A stretch of 64,000 nucleotides of DNA, taken from NCBI RefSeq assembly GCF_003951285.1, contig NZ_RXFQ01000015.1:1-64000 (forward strand). The letters run 5' to 3'. Shown piece after piece: positions 17,586 to 26,112 of this stretch (the first letter of the stretch is position 1; each line of letters starts with the position of its first letter). The DNA is from Variovorax beijingensis (GTDB taxonomy: Bacteria > Pseudomonadota > Gammaproteobacteria > Burkholderiales > Burkholderiaceae_C). Under the pieces are notes generated by a model that saw nothing but the letters and a program-made list of their open reading frames with translations, did not search any database and had not been told where the DNA came from. The translations under genes were made by a program, and so were the position numbers.

Positions 17586-17933
17586 ATGACAAGCGAGAAG
17601 ACACAGTCCCGGCGACACTACAGCGCTGCGGCAAAGGCCCAGGTGGTAGCCGAATGCAATGAACCCGGCGCGTCGGTGGCCAAGGTAGCGATGGCGCACG
17701 GCATCAACGCCAACGTCGTGCACCGCTGGCGGCAATTGGCCCGCGAAGGCCAAGTGAGACCCGTCAAGGCTGGCGAGTTCATCGCACTGCCGCTGATGGC
17801 GTCACCCGAGGCTGCTGCCTCGTCGGCAGACATCCGCGTCGAACTGCGCCGCGGCCCGATCACGATGATCATCACATGGCCGGCCAGTGCCGCAACGAAC
17901 TTCGCGATCTGGACACGCGAGTTGCTGCGGTGA
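17586..17933 (+). CDS. tnpA: IS66 family TnpA protein
   Basis: This 115-residue accessory protein of IS66 elements has a helix-turn-helix: RRHYSAAAKAQVVAECNEPG followed by VAMAHGINANVVHRWRQLAR. The ATG at 17586 is preferred to a GTG three codons upstream. A palindrome GTCCAC...GTGGAC just before the start may serve in regulation and is preserved in the truncated second copy. The stop overlaps the tnpB start. Confidence 0.88.
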   Translation: MTSEKTQSRRHYSAAAKAQVVAECNEPGASVAKVAMAHGINANVVHRWRQLAREGQVRPVKAGEFIALPLMASPEAAASSADIRVELRRGPITMIITWPASAATNFAIWTRELLR

Positions 17934-18259
17934 TCCGTGTGGAGGCGGTGTGGCTGGCCTGCGAGCCGCTGGATATGCGCTCTGGCACCGAGTCGGCGTT
18001 GGCCCGCGTGGTCAAGGTCTTCGGCGAGGCCAGGCCCCACCACGCCTACCTGTTTGCCAACCGACGGGCCAACCGCATGAAGCTGCTGGTACACGACGGC
18101 ATCGGTGTGTGGCTGGCAGCGCGGCGGCTGAACAGCGGCCGCTTTGTCTGGCCCAGGGATGGCAGCACGCTGTCGCTGACCCACTCGCAGCTGAACGCCT
18201 TGGTGCTCGGACTGCCCTGGCAGCGTGTTGGCGAGGCCGGCGTGATCAAGGTGGTGTGA
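17930..18259 (+). CDS. tnpB: IS66 family TnpB protein
   Basis: The 109-residue product matches the IS66 Orf2 pattern: EAVWLACEPLDMRSGTESAL, then FANRRANRMKLLVHDGIGVW and a C-terminal LPWQRVGE. It starts at a GTG overlapping the tnpA stop by four bases. The protein is required for IS66 transposition in studied members; its biochemical role is unsettled. It should not be confused with the RNA-guided nuclease TnpB. Confidence 0.9.
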   Translation: MIRVEAVWLACEPLDMRSGTESALARVVKVFGEARPHHAYLFANRRANRMKLLVHDGIGVWLAARRLNSGRFVWPRDGSTLSLTHSQLNALVLGLPWQRVGEAGVIKVV

Positions 18260-18323
18260 GCCCGTCCATTGCGGAATGTGCCGATGGCGGCCGGCTAAGC
18301 CTGCTGGCACCATCACCGCCCTG

Positions 18324-19892
18324 ATGGACAGCAGCAGCGCCAACGCCCTTGATGCAATCCCTGATCCGGCGTTCTCGGGCATGAGCTTCGCACAGGTGTG
18401 CGCCTTGGCCAGCCGGCTGCAGAGCGAGGTACGGCACGCTCAGGCGCTGAACGCCAAGATGGCCCATGAGATGGCCGTGCTCAAGCGGCTGAAGTTCGCC
18501 GCCAGCGCCGAACGCTTCAGTCCCGAGCAGAGGAGCCTGCTGCAAGAGGTCATCGACGAGGACCTGCAAGCCCTGGAACGCGAGGTAGGGAAGCTGCAGT
18601 CGCCAGCCAAGGCCGCAGGGGAGAAGCAGACCCCGAAGCGCCAGGCGCTGCCGGCCCACCTGCCGCGCCACGACATCCACCACGAACCCGACGACACCAT
18701 CTGCACCACACCGGGCTGCGGCTGCCAGATGAAGCGCATCGGCCAGGACGTGGCCGAGAAGCTCGACTATGAGCCTGGACGCTTCAGCGTGCAGCGCCAT
18801 GTGCGTGGCAAGTGGGCCTGCACCCAATGCCAGACGCTGATCCAGGCACCGGTGCCTGCCTGCGTGATCGACAAGGGCATCGCCACCGCCGGCCTGATGG
18901 CGCATGTGGCGGTGGCCAAGTACATCGACCACCAACCGCTGTACCGCCAGGAGGCTAGCCTGGGCCGCGCAGGCTTCGCAGTGCCGCGCTCCACCCAGGC
19001 CGAATGGATCGGCGCCATCGGCGTGGAACTGGCGCCGTTGGTGCAGGCCATGCGCGAGGACCTGCTTGGGCGCCACGTGCTGCACGCCGACGAGACCCCG
19101 GTGGCGATGCTCAAGCCAGGTCATGGCAAGACGCACAGAGCCTACTTGTGGAGCTACTGCACCACGGTCTGGGACGAGGTCAACGCCGTGGTCTTCGACT
19201 TCGCCGAAAGCCGTGCCGGGCACAACGCACGGCGCTTCCTGGGCATCGCCGAAGACGGCAGCGGCGGCTGGCGAGGTACGCTGATCTGCGACGACTACGC
19301 GGGCTACAAGCAGGTGATGAGCGCCGGCGTGACCGAGGCCGGCTGCCTGGCGCACGCACGGCGCAAGTTCCATGAGCTGTGGGCCAACCACAGCAGCATG
19401 CTTGCCGAGGGCGCGCTCAAGCTGTTCGCCAACCTCTACGACATCGAACGCGAGGCCAAGGACCTCGGGCCGAGCGAGCGATTGCACTTGCGGCAAGCCA
19501 AGTCCAGGCCGGCGGCCGACTTGCTGCACGCCTGGTTGATGGCCAACCGTCAGAAAGTGCCAGACGGCAGTGCGACGGCCAAGGCCATCGACTACAGCCT
19601 CAAGCGCTGGGCTGCGCTGACGCGCTTCATCGACGACGCCGACCTTACCGCGGACAACAACCGCATCGAGAACCTGATCCGTCCCATCGCGTTGGGCAGG
19701 AAGAACTGGCTGTTCGCCGGTAGCCTGCGCGCGGGCCAGCGCGCCGCCGCCATCATGAGCCTGCTGCACACCGCCAGGCTCAATGGCCATGAGCCCTACG
19801 CTTACCTCAAGGACGTACTGCAGCGGCTGCCGACCCAGCCAGCATCTGCACTGCGCGATCTCCTGCCGTACCGCTGGACGCCGCTGACCTGA
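18324..19892 (+). CDS. tnpC: IS66 family transposase TnpC
   Basis: The 522-residue DDE transposase has an N-terminal leucine-zipper-like helix (VCALASRLQSEVRHAQALNA), a zinc-binding segment (CTTPGCGCQ and CTQCQ), and the catalytic residues in HADETPVAML, CDDYAGYK and NNRIENLIRPIALGRKNW. The ATG at 18324 is taken as start; the open frame extends 48 bases further upstream. The sequence appears intact, so this copy could supply transposase to the whole composite element. Confidence 0.92.
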   Translation: MDSSSANALDAIPDPAFSGMSFAQVCALASRLQSEVRHAQALNAKMAHEMAVLKRLKFAASAERFSPEQRSLLQEVIDEDLQALEREVGKLQSPAKAAGEKQTPKRQALPAHLPRHDIHHEPDDTICTTPGCGCQMKRIGQDVAEKLDYEPGRFSVQRHVRGKWACTQCQTLIQAPVPACVIDKGIATAGLMAHVAVAKYIDHQPLYRQEASLGRAGFAVPRSTQAEWIGAIGVELAPLVQAMREDLLGRHVLHADETPVAMLKPGHGKTHRAYLWSYCTTVWDEVNAVVFDFAESRAGHNARRFLGIAEDGSGGWRGTLICDDYAGYKQVMSAGVTEAGCLAHARRKFHELWANHSSMLAEGALKLFANLYDIEREAKDLGPSERLHLRQAKSRPAADLLHAWLMANRQKVPDGSATAKAIDYSLKRWAALTRFIDDADLTADNNRIENLIRPIALGRKNWLFAGSLRAGQRAAAIMSLLHTARLNGHEPYAYLKDVLQRLPTQPASALRDLLPYRWTPLT

Positions 19893-20029
19893 GCTGCGGC
19901 ATCTCCGGCGTCAAGATGACTTCGCCTGGCGCATACGTCGCAGTAGCCGGCCAGCAAGATCGGGAAGTTGATGCCGCACTACTGAATTGAACCCACGAGC
20001 TCAGCCAATAGAGCGGCGCGCCGCAGCCG

Positions 20030-20479
20030 TTAAGCTTTCGCCCGCGGCTTCATGCGGAAGCTGATGCCCATGCGGTTAATGGCGTTCATCGCGGCGATGG
20101 TGAGGGTCAGGTTGACCAAGTCCTTCTCGCCGAACACTGCCAACGCCGCCTCGTAGGCTTCATCGGAAGCGTGTGTTTCGCTGACGCGGGTGACTTCCTC
20201 GGACCAGGCGAGGGCCGCACGCTCTTGCTCCGAGAACAGGTACTCCGCTTCGTGCCACACCGGCACGAGGACTACTTTCTCAACCGACATTCCGCCAGTC
20301 ATCAGGTCACGGGTATGGATGTCGATGCAGTGGGCACAGCCATTGATCTGCGAGACTCGCAGGAACACCAGATGGATAAGCTGGCTGGGCAAGGACGTGC
20401 CAGAGGTGACGAAGTGATGCAGGCCACCGATGGCCTTGGCGCCCTCCGGGGATACTTGGAACCAAACTGCGCGGGTCAT
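20030..20479 (-). CDS. Carboxymuconolactone decarboxylase/AhpD family protein
   Basis: The 149-residue protein carries the AhpD-type redox motif GCAHCIDIHTRDL near residue 65 with the second half AALAWSEEVTRVSE, typical of the CMD fold. Such proteins act in peroxide or thiol chemistry, and the CxxC-xx-H arrangement supports a redox role. Its neighbour is an ECF41 sigma factor, and CMD proteins are the usual regulon partner of that sigma group. A matching ECF41 promoter stands 57 bases upstream. It is a passenger gene of the IS66 composite. The substrate is unknown. Confidence 0.88.
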   Translation of the reverse strand: MTRAVWFQVSPEGAKAIGGLHHFVTSGTSLPSQLIHLVFLRVSQINGCAHCIDIHTRDLMTGGMSVEKVVLVPVWHEAEYLFSEQERAALAWSEEVTRVSETHASDEAYEAALAVFGEKDLVNLTLTIAAMNAINRMGISFRMKPRAKA

Positions 20480-20535
20480 GAAACGCTTTCTTCAAGTTGA
20501 GACTGGATGCGGCTGCAGGAGCAACCTGGTCTCAA

Positions 20536-20562
20536 GACGTTTGACGTGATCGCGTTGTGACA
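20536..20562 (-). promoter_or_regulatory. ECF41-type promoter of the CMD-family gene
   Basis: The minus strand reads TGTCACA, exactly 16 bases, CGTC. That is the consensus I recall for ECF41 sigma factors. It lies between the sigma gene and the CMD-family gene, with a predicted leader of about 50 bases. This supports direct activation of the CMD-family gene by the adjacent sigma factor. Confidence 0.75.
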
Positions 20563-20628
20563 GTCGCAGGGGAAAGAAATGTCGCCCCAGGCCTCAGGTT
20601 CCTGGTGGCAGCGGGTTTGGCCGGGAGC

Positions 20629-21537
20629 TCAGGAGACGAGTGGCTTATCCTTCAACGTTGCCAACTTCACCGGATTCCGCTGGATGCGAACCCGAGAGAC
20701 CTGGACATTGGTGAACTCAAATGTCTGTACGGAGTCAAGCGCACCATCGATGTAGCGCAGGAGGGACCATTCGCCATTCAGTATGGCCAGCTCAAGTCGC
20801 ATAGCGTCACCGTGGCGAAGGTGCATCGCGTAGTAAAGCTGAGCGATGCGTTGAGCGCCAAACAAAGGCCTCGCCAAGCTTGGCCTGACGTCGCCAAAGT
20901 CGCCCAGCATCTCCGCTTCCTCTGCGAGCAGCCTCTTAATGCCCTCAAGGTGACCGCTCGAAATTGCTTGAACGAGTCGTCGCAACAGTTCCAGCTGAGC
21001 CACTGCTGGCATTGGCGGCGCCTTCATGCCCGCTGATTCGCGTGCGTTCTCCAGCCTTCGCTTGGCTCTATGGACAATCTGCCGGGCGGAGGCTTTGCTT
21101 CGGCCAATGGCCTCGGCTACTTGCTCGTACTCAGCGTCAAACACCTCACGCAGCAAAAACGCGGCCCGCGCTTCCGGCGACAGGCAGTCCAGAAGTAGCA
21201 AGAAGGCGATGGACACATTGTCGGCGGTCTCACACGCTTGCTCAGGCGTGGTCGGCGCCTGTTCCAGTAGCGGCTCGGGGAACCACGCGCCCGCGTACGT
21301 CGCTCTCCGCAGTTTGGCCGCCCGAAGACGGTCAATCGCCATCCGCGTGGTCACGGTCACGAGCCAAGCTTCAGCATTCAAGACTTGGGCCTGGGACGAC
21401 TTCGTCTCCTCATGCCAGCGCAACCATGCGTCCTGCACCAAGTCCTCCGCCTCCTGTACGGAGGAAAGCATGCGATAGCCAATAGCCATCAACCTGGGAC
21501 GCACGTTCGAGAACAGTTCGGTAGACGCGGACGACAT
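20629..21537 (-). CDS. ECF41-type RNA polymerase sigma factor with SnoaL-like C-terminal domain
   Basis: The 302-residue protein has sigma region 2 (LMAIGYRMLSSVQEAEDLVQ with DAWLRW) and region 4 (LSPEARAAFLLREVFDAEYE followed by AIGRSKASARQIVHRAKRRL). An extra C-terminal domain of about 110 residues (SGHLEGIKRLLAEEAEMLGD onward) is of the SnoaL/NTF2 type, the built-in regulator of ECF41 proteins. These factors need no separate anti-sigma. The start at 21537 is favoured over one nine codons upstream. Its natural upstream region has been replaced by the IS66 remnant, so its own transcription may now be altered. Confidence 0.88.
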   Translation of the reverse strand: MSSASTELFSNVRPRLMAIGYRMLSSVQEAEDLVQDAWLRWHEETKSSQAQVLNAEAWLVTVTTRMAIDRLRAAKLRRATYAGAWFPEPLLEQAPTTPEQACETADNVSIAFLLLLDCLSPEARAAFLLREVFDAEYEQVAEAIGRSKASARQIVHRAKRRLENARESAGMKAPPMPAVAQLELLRRLVQAISSGHLEGIKRLLAEEAEMLGDFGDVRPSLARPLFGAQRIAQLYYAMHLRHGDAMRLELAILNGEWSLLRYIDGALDSVQTFEFTNVQVSRVRIQRNPVKLATLKDKPLVS

Positions 21538-21624
21538 GGCGAGCAAGTCTAGTACGAAGGTCAAGCTCCTTGGTGGGCGTGGCCATCTCTTCGGCGCGGG
21601 CTAGTTTCGGCCATCGGTCTACGA

Positions 21625-21747
21625 CGTAGGGGGTGATGCCATACTTCATCGCTACCCTGCTCCTGTAATCAAGTCCACCTAAGTTGGGTGGACGCGATCC
21701 TTTCTGCCGTCAGCCCCGATTTCAAGATGACTTGGCCGGACGGATAC
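21625..21747 (-). mobile_element. Truncated IS66 left end with tnpA fragment
   Basis: Read on the minus strand from 21747 inwards, this has the IS66 terminal repeat, the GTCCAC...GTGGAC palindrome region and then VAMKYGITPYVVDRWPKLAR. The last part aligns with VAMAHGINANVVHRWRQLAR of the intact TnpA; the N-terminal coding part is deleted. It supplies the second outer end of the composite. Confidence 0.85.
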
Positions 21748-21755
21748 GAACGCCA

Positions 21756-22001
21756 ATGAATCTTCGCATTAAAAACCCCGGGGGCCATCCTTCGATTGCA
21801 CCGCTCGCGCAATCCGATTTGCGCGCAGCGCGTCGTTGAACCTTCGCAAATTTCGATTTCGCGCCATTGGATCCACGCGTGTGTGGCGCTCTTGCATCGA
21901 CCTGTGGGCACGCGACTGACCGCTTTGGGGCGAGGCCCAATGTCTCAGATGGGCCCGAGGCGACATCCGTAGGGTCAATCTCGCAGCCGCAAAAGCGGCC
22001 A
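21756..22001. other. Intergenic stretch right of the IS66 composite
   Basis: About 245 bases between the target duplication and the hexanucleotide repeat. Short frames on both strands have no recognisable family, and I see no gene or RNA in it. Confidence 0.5.
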
Positions 22002-22061
22002 ATGCACATGCACATGCACATGCACATGCACATGCACATGCACATGCACATGCACATGCAC
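22002..22061. repeat. Perfect hexanucleotide tandem repeat, (ATGCAC)10
   Basis: Sixty bases consist of ten uninterrupted copies of ATGCAC. The tract begins 193 bases upstream of the large PD-(D/E)XK gene. Such tracts change copy number by slippage; because the unit is six bases it would alter promoter spacing, not a reading frame. Confidence 0.95.
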
Positions 22062-22194
22062 CGTAGCTTTCTGGACCAGAAGGGACTTTACTGCGCAGTT
22101 GGCTCCAGAATCCCGTGCAAGCTAGCATTGGCGCGGCGTAGCCAGCAGCCAAGACTTATCCAGGACATCTTTCACCAGAAAATCGCTTGCTGCA

Positions 22195-24546
22195 ATGACT
22201 CAAACCGTTGGGCCTGAGGGCCATGCTTTGCCCGAGAACCCTGACGGCGCGGATGCGATGCCGCCGCTGGCTCGCGCCCTGCTCAAGCTTGGTGACGACC
22301 TCGACGCTGCCCACACGAAGATGCAGGCCGAAATGGAAGCGATGGCCGAGGCCTTGCGAGTAGCGGTCTTGAAGTGCGAGCCCAAGCAGCTGATTGGCTT
22401 CCACTGGGGCCAGTTGCTGATGGGGCAGATGGTTCGTGCTGATGAGCAGGGCCAAGAAGCCGGCGAACCCAAAGAAAGTTCGCGAGCTGCGCTGGACGAC
22501 ATCATGTTCGCGCTGGAGTACGTCCACGCGGTTCTGAGCAGCCACAAGGATGCGGACTACGGCAAGTCAGTGGAATCCGATGACGTCCATGCGGTGTTGA
22601 ATCTTGCGACGGAGCTTCGGAAGCACGCACTCATGTATTGCCTGGTGGCTGCTCGTCGGATGCCTGAGGGCCTTTTGGGTCCCGAGACCGGCACGATGGC
22701 GATGCAGGCGATGACCAGTTGGGTCACGATTCGCGGACACCGCTATCAGGCACTCGAGGCTGAGTTCTTCGAGTTCGTGTTCGAGCCGCATGACGACGCG
22801 CTCCGCGCGGCGTACGGCATCGGCGCCAAGGAGGTTTCAGCCGGCATTCAAGCTGCCGTGGACGCCACTCGATTCGGACACATGAAGGCCGCAGAGGCGC
22901 TATTTGCGGAAATGCATGCTGCCTATGAGCTGGCAGAAAAGGAAGGCATCGAGCTCAAGGAGGCGATCGCACGGTTGTATGGTGAGGGCCAAGAGCGCCA
23001 AGTGACAGCGCGGAGCGCCGTCGAGGACCTGTTCTTCGGCGGCATCTGCAATGTCACGAAGTCCAGCGGATTGCCGCCGGACCTGCTTGCGGACCTAGCC
23101 TACGTTCCCGGTGAGGAAAAGGAGTTCTTCGCTGAAGGCGCGCTACGCGGCACGCCACTCCGCCGTATGCCCGGCCGTGTGAAGCCATTGGTAACCCTCA
23201 ACGATGGTTACTACACCTGCGATGCCAACTTCCTACGCGACAGCACGTACCGCGCATTGCAGTGGGGCCTGCAAAGGCGGCTGTCCGACTACCGTCAGGA
23301 GTGGCTGAACCGACAGACCGCGCTGACGGAGGGCGCGTTTATGCGCATCTTCAGCAAGCAGCTTGCCGGAGCCGAGGTTCTGACCAGCGTCTACTACCCA
23401 GACCCTGATACGGGTAATTGGGTGGAAAACGATGTGCTGATTCTGCAGAACGACGTTCTTCTGCAGTTGGAAGTGAAGGCGGGCGTCATGCCCATGCATT
23501 CGCCGGAGGTGTTCTTCGAACGGCACGTCCGCACCATCCAAGAACTGGTCCTCAAGGCGCATCAACAGTGCGAGCGGTTCCTGCGATATGCCGCATCCGC
23601 GCCCGAAGTGCCGGTCTATCAGCTCGTTGGTGGCAGTCACGTGGAGGTGCGGCGGCTACGACTTGGCGACTACCGCGTGGTCCTGCCTATTGGCCTCACG
23701 GTGGAAGCATTCACGCCGTTTTCGTCAATGTCGAAACGGCTCCCGGAGGTTCGGTCCATCCTCGGGAAGCATCCGTTCGTGTCGATGTCCATCGATGACC
23801 TGTTCGTGCTGACGCGATTTCTGCCTACAACTGGTGAGCTGACGCACTACCTGTCTGTCCGGCAGGGTGTGGCTGGGGTCCATGAAGCCGTGATATTCGA
23901 TGAGTTGGACCACCTCGGCAGCTACGTGACCAAAAACCGCGCAGACCAGTTTTACGCTGAGCAACTGGCGGCAGGCGCCACTTGGCTGCTGGAGGCTGAC
24001 GCCTGCGCGCCGATTGACGAGTATTTCGCCGACCCAGACTGGGCGACGAAACCACCGCCCGCGCAGAAGTTCCCAGCGACGCTGCAGTCCTTCTTGAAGG
24101 CTAACGACGCCAACCGCGGTCCTCGCTTTTTGGACGCTGACGCGACTGTGCGCGACCTGGACGCCAATGCACGCGAGCAGATGGCGCTCCAAATCGACAA
24201 GCTACGTCCGGCCCTTGAGCGGCATCCCTACCGATGGTTCTCGCTGGTAGGGGAAGAGCCGCTGCTGGTGTGGCTGCAGCGGACAGGCTTTGCGGACTTC
24301 GCGGAGGTACACAAGGCCAAAGCTGAAGCTGCGGCAGTTGCTGTACAGGCCAAGCGCTGCAAAGTGCTGGTGGTCTACGTCAAACAGGACGGCACGTTCG
24401 ACGGAGGTTGGACGCAATATGTGCCAGCGCCAGCCGAAACAGACAACCGCTACGGGCAACGCGTTCTGGAAGCGGCTCCGATGACCGCTGGTGCGGTCGA
24501 ACTGACGCCAGGGGCCGCGCGTCGTTTGAAAGGGCACGGACGATAG
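22195..24546 (+). CDS. Large protein with a PD-(D/E)XK-like nuclease core, putative defence gene
   Basis: I do not recognise the family of this 783-residue protein. Residues 1-260 are predicted helical and acidic with many alanines. Near residues 395-430 is a restriction-type signature: EVLTSVYYP, then Asp413 in ENDVLIL, then Glu426 and Lys428 in LQLEVKAGV, i.e. D-X12-E-X-K, as in NERD-like and other PD-(D/E)XK nucleases. A C-terminal region of 350 residues follows without clear motifs. The gene stands alone in an accessory stretch near IetAS and a CoiA-like nuclease gene. Nuclease activity and a role in defence are inference. The ribosome site is weak. Confidence 0.7.
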   Translation: MTQTVGPEGHALPENPDGADAMPPLARALLKLGDDLDAAHTKMQAEMEAMAEALRVAVLKCEPKQLIGFHWGQLLMGQMVRADEQGQEAGEPKESSRAALDDIMFALEYVHAVLSSHKDADYGKSVESDDVHAVLNLATELRKHALMYCLVAARRMPEGLLGPETGTMAMQAMTSWVTIRGHRYQALEAEFFEFVFEPHDDALRAAYGIGAKEVSAGIQAAVDATRFGHMKAAEALFAEMHAAYELAEKEGIELKEAIARLYGEGQERQVTARSAVEDLFFGGICNVTKSSGLPPDLLADLAYVPGEEKEFFAEGALRGTPLRRMPGRVKPLVTLNDGYYTCDANFLRDSTYRALQWGLQRRLSDYRQEWLNRQTALTEGAFMRIFSKQLAGAEVLTSVYYPDPDTGNWVENDVLILQNDVLLQLEVKAGVMPMHSPEVFFERHVRTIQELVLKAHQQCERFLRYAASAPEVPVYQLVGGSHVEVRRLRLGDYRVVLPIGLTVEAFTPFSSMSKRLPEVRSILGKHPFVSMSIDDLFVLTRFLPTTGELTHYLSVRQGVAGVHEAVIFDELDHLGSYVTKNRADQFYAEQLAAGATWLLEADACAPIDEYFADPDWATKPPPAQKFPATLQSFLKANDANRGPRFLDADATVRDLDANAREQMALQIDKLRPALERHPYRWFSLVGEEPLLVWLQRTGFADFAEVHKAKAEAAAVAVQAKRCKVLVVYVKQDGTFDGGWTQYVPAPAETDNRYGQRVLEAAPMTAGAVELTPGAARRLKGHGR

Positions 24547-25035
24547 CCTCCCCGCAAACCCTGCATTCACTTCAACTTGGAATGGACGCGGAACGCTGCC
24601 ACTCCAGACCGGACTTTGGTGAGCTTCTGCTCCTGGCCGGTTCCGATTGTTGGTCGCATTCTGCACGTGCCGTGCCTGGCCGCAGCGCCGATCGGGCGAC
24701 CCTTCGCGCCGGCCGACGAAAGCTCAATGGCGCGTTGACGAAAGAACAGTGTCGTTCCGCACCGACTGTCTAAAGACAGCAGAGCTCGAACCAAAGCGGT
24801 CGCCGCCTACATGAACAGCAGCTTATGCCGACGGCTGCCACGACCTAGTGGCCTCGACCAGTCTGAAGCGGGGCATACCCGTAGGGCATCTACGTACTGG
24901 AAGTAACGGGTCGCGGCTGCGCTGATGTCCGCAGTCAGTCTGAAGAGGTCACGTGCGACAACTGCGCGATGGATATACCAACGGCGCCCCACCCACGGAC
25001 CATGTTGATTTCATGATGAAATCTAGTCAGCCGAA
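24547..25035. other. Intergenic stretch of 489 bases, no gene recognised
   Basis: No open frame here resembles a known protein. A perfect 17-base palindrome GATTTCATGATGAAATC lies at 25007-25023, just beyond the stop of the following minus-strand gene. It could be a protein-binding site or part of a bidirectional end. Confidence 0.5.
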
Positions 25036-26088
25036 CTATCTGACGCGCCTGCCGCGCCTCGTCACTCGATCGAAAGTAAAGACGTGCTCCTGAGGCGCCT
25101 CCACGCAGCAGCCGAAGAGCCTGCGTCCCTCTTGCCCCTCGCCATAGCGCAGTTCAACCGCAGCAGCGCATACGGGACAGGTGGCGCTGTATCGGACCAG
25201 GCCAATGATGCGCGCGTTGCCATCCTTGAAGCTCTCCAACTGGGCTGGCGCCTCGCTCCATCCCAGCAGCACGTCCGCGACAGGAATGATTCGATCCGCC
25301 AGCAACCACCAGAGGCTGCGAAGGGAGTTCCAGAGCACCCAGCTTAGCCCGCCAGCGAAGACGAGAAGGGCCAAGTCCCCCGTCGTGACTGGCCGCCTCA
25401 CAAATAGCATCAGCCATACGGTCGCCACCAATCCGGCAACGCATACCATCGGCGCGAGGCCAGTGCAGACAAACAACAGGCCCCGAAGCGACTTTGTCCG
25501 AAACCACCCGTTCCCGAGTAGCGGGCGCGCCAGCCATGAGGGCCTCACAGTGCCGGCCGCCGCGTATTCGTATTCGATCTGAGGGCCATCCGTACCCAAA
25601 CCCGCGTCGACAGGCTCGTTGTCGCGTTGCGCGTCGACTGTTGCCACGGGGGGCACCAATGAATACGACTCCAAAGACCACTGCGCGCGATGACGACCCG
25701 AGGGTGAGCGCTTGCAGATTCGCAGTGCATGCTGAACGCCGCGCTGCGCAAAGTACGCTTCAAGGCCTGCAGTCCGACTTGAGAGGTACTTTTCCAGATT
25801 GGCGCTCTTGATCTTCTTGGATGCGGCGTCGAAGTCGTCGCGCTCCGGCCAATCGCATGCCTGGGCAAGGTCAAGCGCGTCGAACTCCAACTGCTGCGGG
25901 TCTTTGGAGCCGGCAACCTTGAGCGACTCGTCCGCCAAAGCGCGCAGCAACGTCAGTGCCTTGGCCTCATCGCGCTGGGTCGCGAGCCAGTCGCGAAAGC
26001 ACGGCAACAGTTCCTGCACGGTTATCAACCCGTTGGCAACCGGTTGGTGGCTGGTTGATGGAGGTTCGGATCGCAACACTGGGGTCAC
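25036..26088 (-). CDS. Hypothetical membrane protein with a C-terminal zinc-ribbon-like segment
   Basis: The product has up to 350 residues. About 1-125 are soluble and helical (LPCFRDWLATQRDEAKALTL). Two transmembrane helices lie near residues 205-265 (GLLFVCTGLAPMVCVAGLVA and LALLVFAGGLSWVLW). The cytosolic tail has TCPVCAAAVELRYGE and FGCCVEAPQEHVF, a possible zinc ribbon. No family is recognised. The start is a GTG without a good ribosome site and may lie further in. It is divergent from the CoiA-like gene, with only 24 bases between the starts, so the promoters must overlap. Confidence 0.65.
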   Translation of the reverse strand: MTPVLRSEPPSTSHQPVANGLITVQELLPCFRDWLATQRDEAKALTLLRALADESLKVAGSKDPQQLEFDALDLAQACDWPERDDFDAASKKIKSANLEKYLSSRTAGLEAYFAQRGVQHALRICKRSPSGRHRAQWSLESYSLVPPVATVDAQRDNEPVDAGLGTDGPQIEYEYAAAGTVRPSWLARPLLGNGWFRTKSLRGLLFVCTGLAPMVCVAGLVATVWLMLFVRRPVTTGDLALLVFAGGLSWVLWNSLRSLWWLLADRIIPVADVLLGWSEAPAQLESFKDGNARIIGLVRYSATCPVCAAAVELRYGEGQEGRRLFGCCVEAPQEHVFTFDRVTRRGRRVR

Positions 26089-26112
26089 CTCAACTCAATT
26101 CCTGGAGCCCAT

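Larger units (their letters stand above)
17508..19936 (+). mobile_element. Complete IS66-family insertion sequence
   Basis: The element has tnpA, tnpB and tnpC in the family order. The left terminal repeat at 17508-17533 and the right terminal repeat at 19911-19936 match at 23 of 26 positions when inverted. Its own flanks (GAACGCCA left, GTCGCAGT right) do not match, which agrees with it being the left arm of a larger composite and not a simple insertion. Confidence 0.88.
17508..21747. mobile_element. IS66 composite element carrying an ECF41 sigma factor module
   Basis: Both outer boundaries carry the same 26-base inverted terminal repeat beginning GTATGC/GTATCC and running through GTCCGGCCAAGTCATCTTGA (25 of 26 bases identical). 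Both are flanked by the perfect 8-base direct repeat GAACGCCA (17500-17507 and 21748-21755), the duplication length expected of IS66-family transposition. Inside are one complete IS66 copy (17508-19936), a passenger segment with a CMD-family gene and an ECF sigma gene, and a truncated inverted IS66 left end (about 21625-21747). The unit appears to have moved as one block. Confidence 0.85.

Noticed and set aside
19911..19944. Target duplication around the inner IS66 copy
   Set aside because: The 8 bases outside the inner right end (GTCGCAGT) do not match the left flank (GAACGCCA); the duplication belongs to the composite ends.
21867..22217. Open frame encoding a Met-His repeat protein across the ATGCAC tract
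   Set aside because: The repeat is open in all frames by its composition; flanking residues match no family and the frame runs into the next gene's start.
24567..24992. Two small minus-strand frames in the 24.5-25.0 kb gap
   Set aside because: No family resemblance, no ribosome sites and composition unlike coding sequence, so they are left as non-coding.
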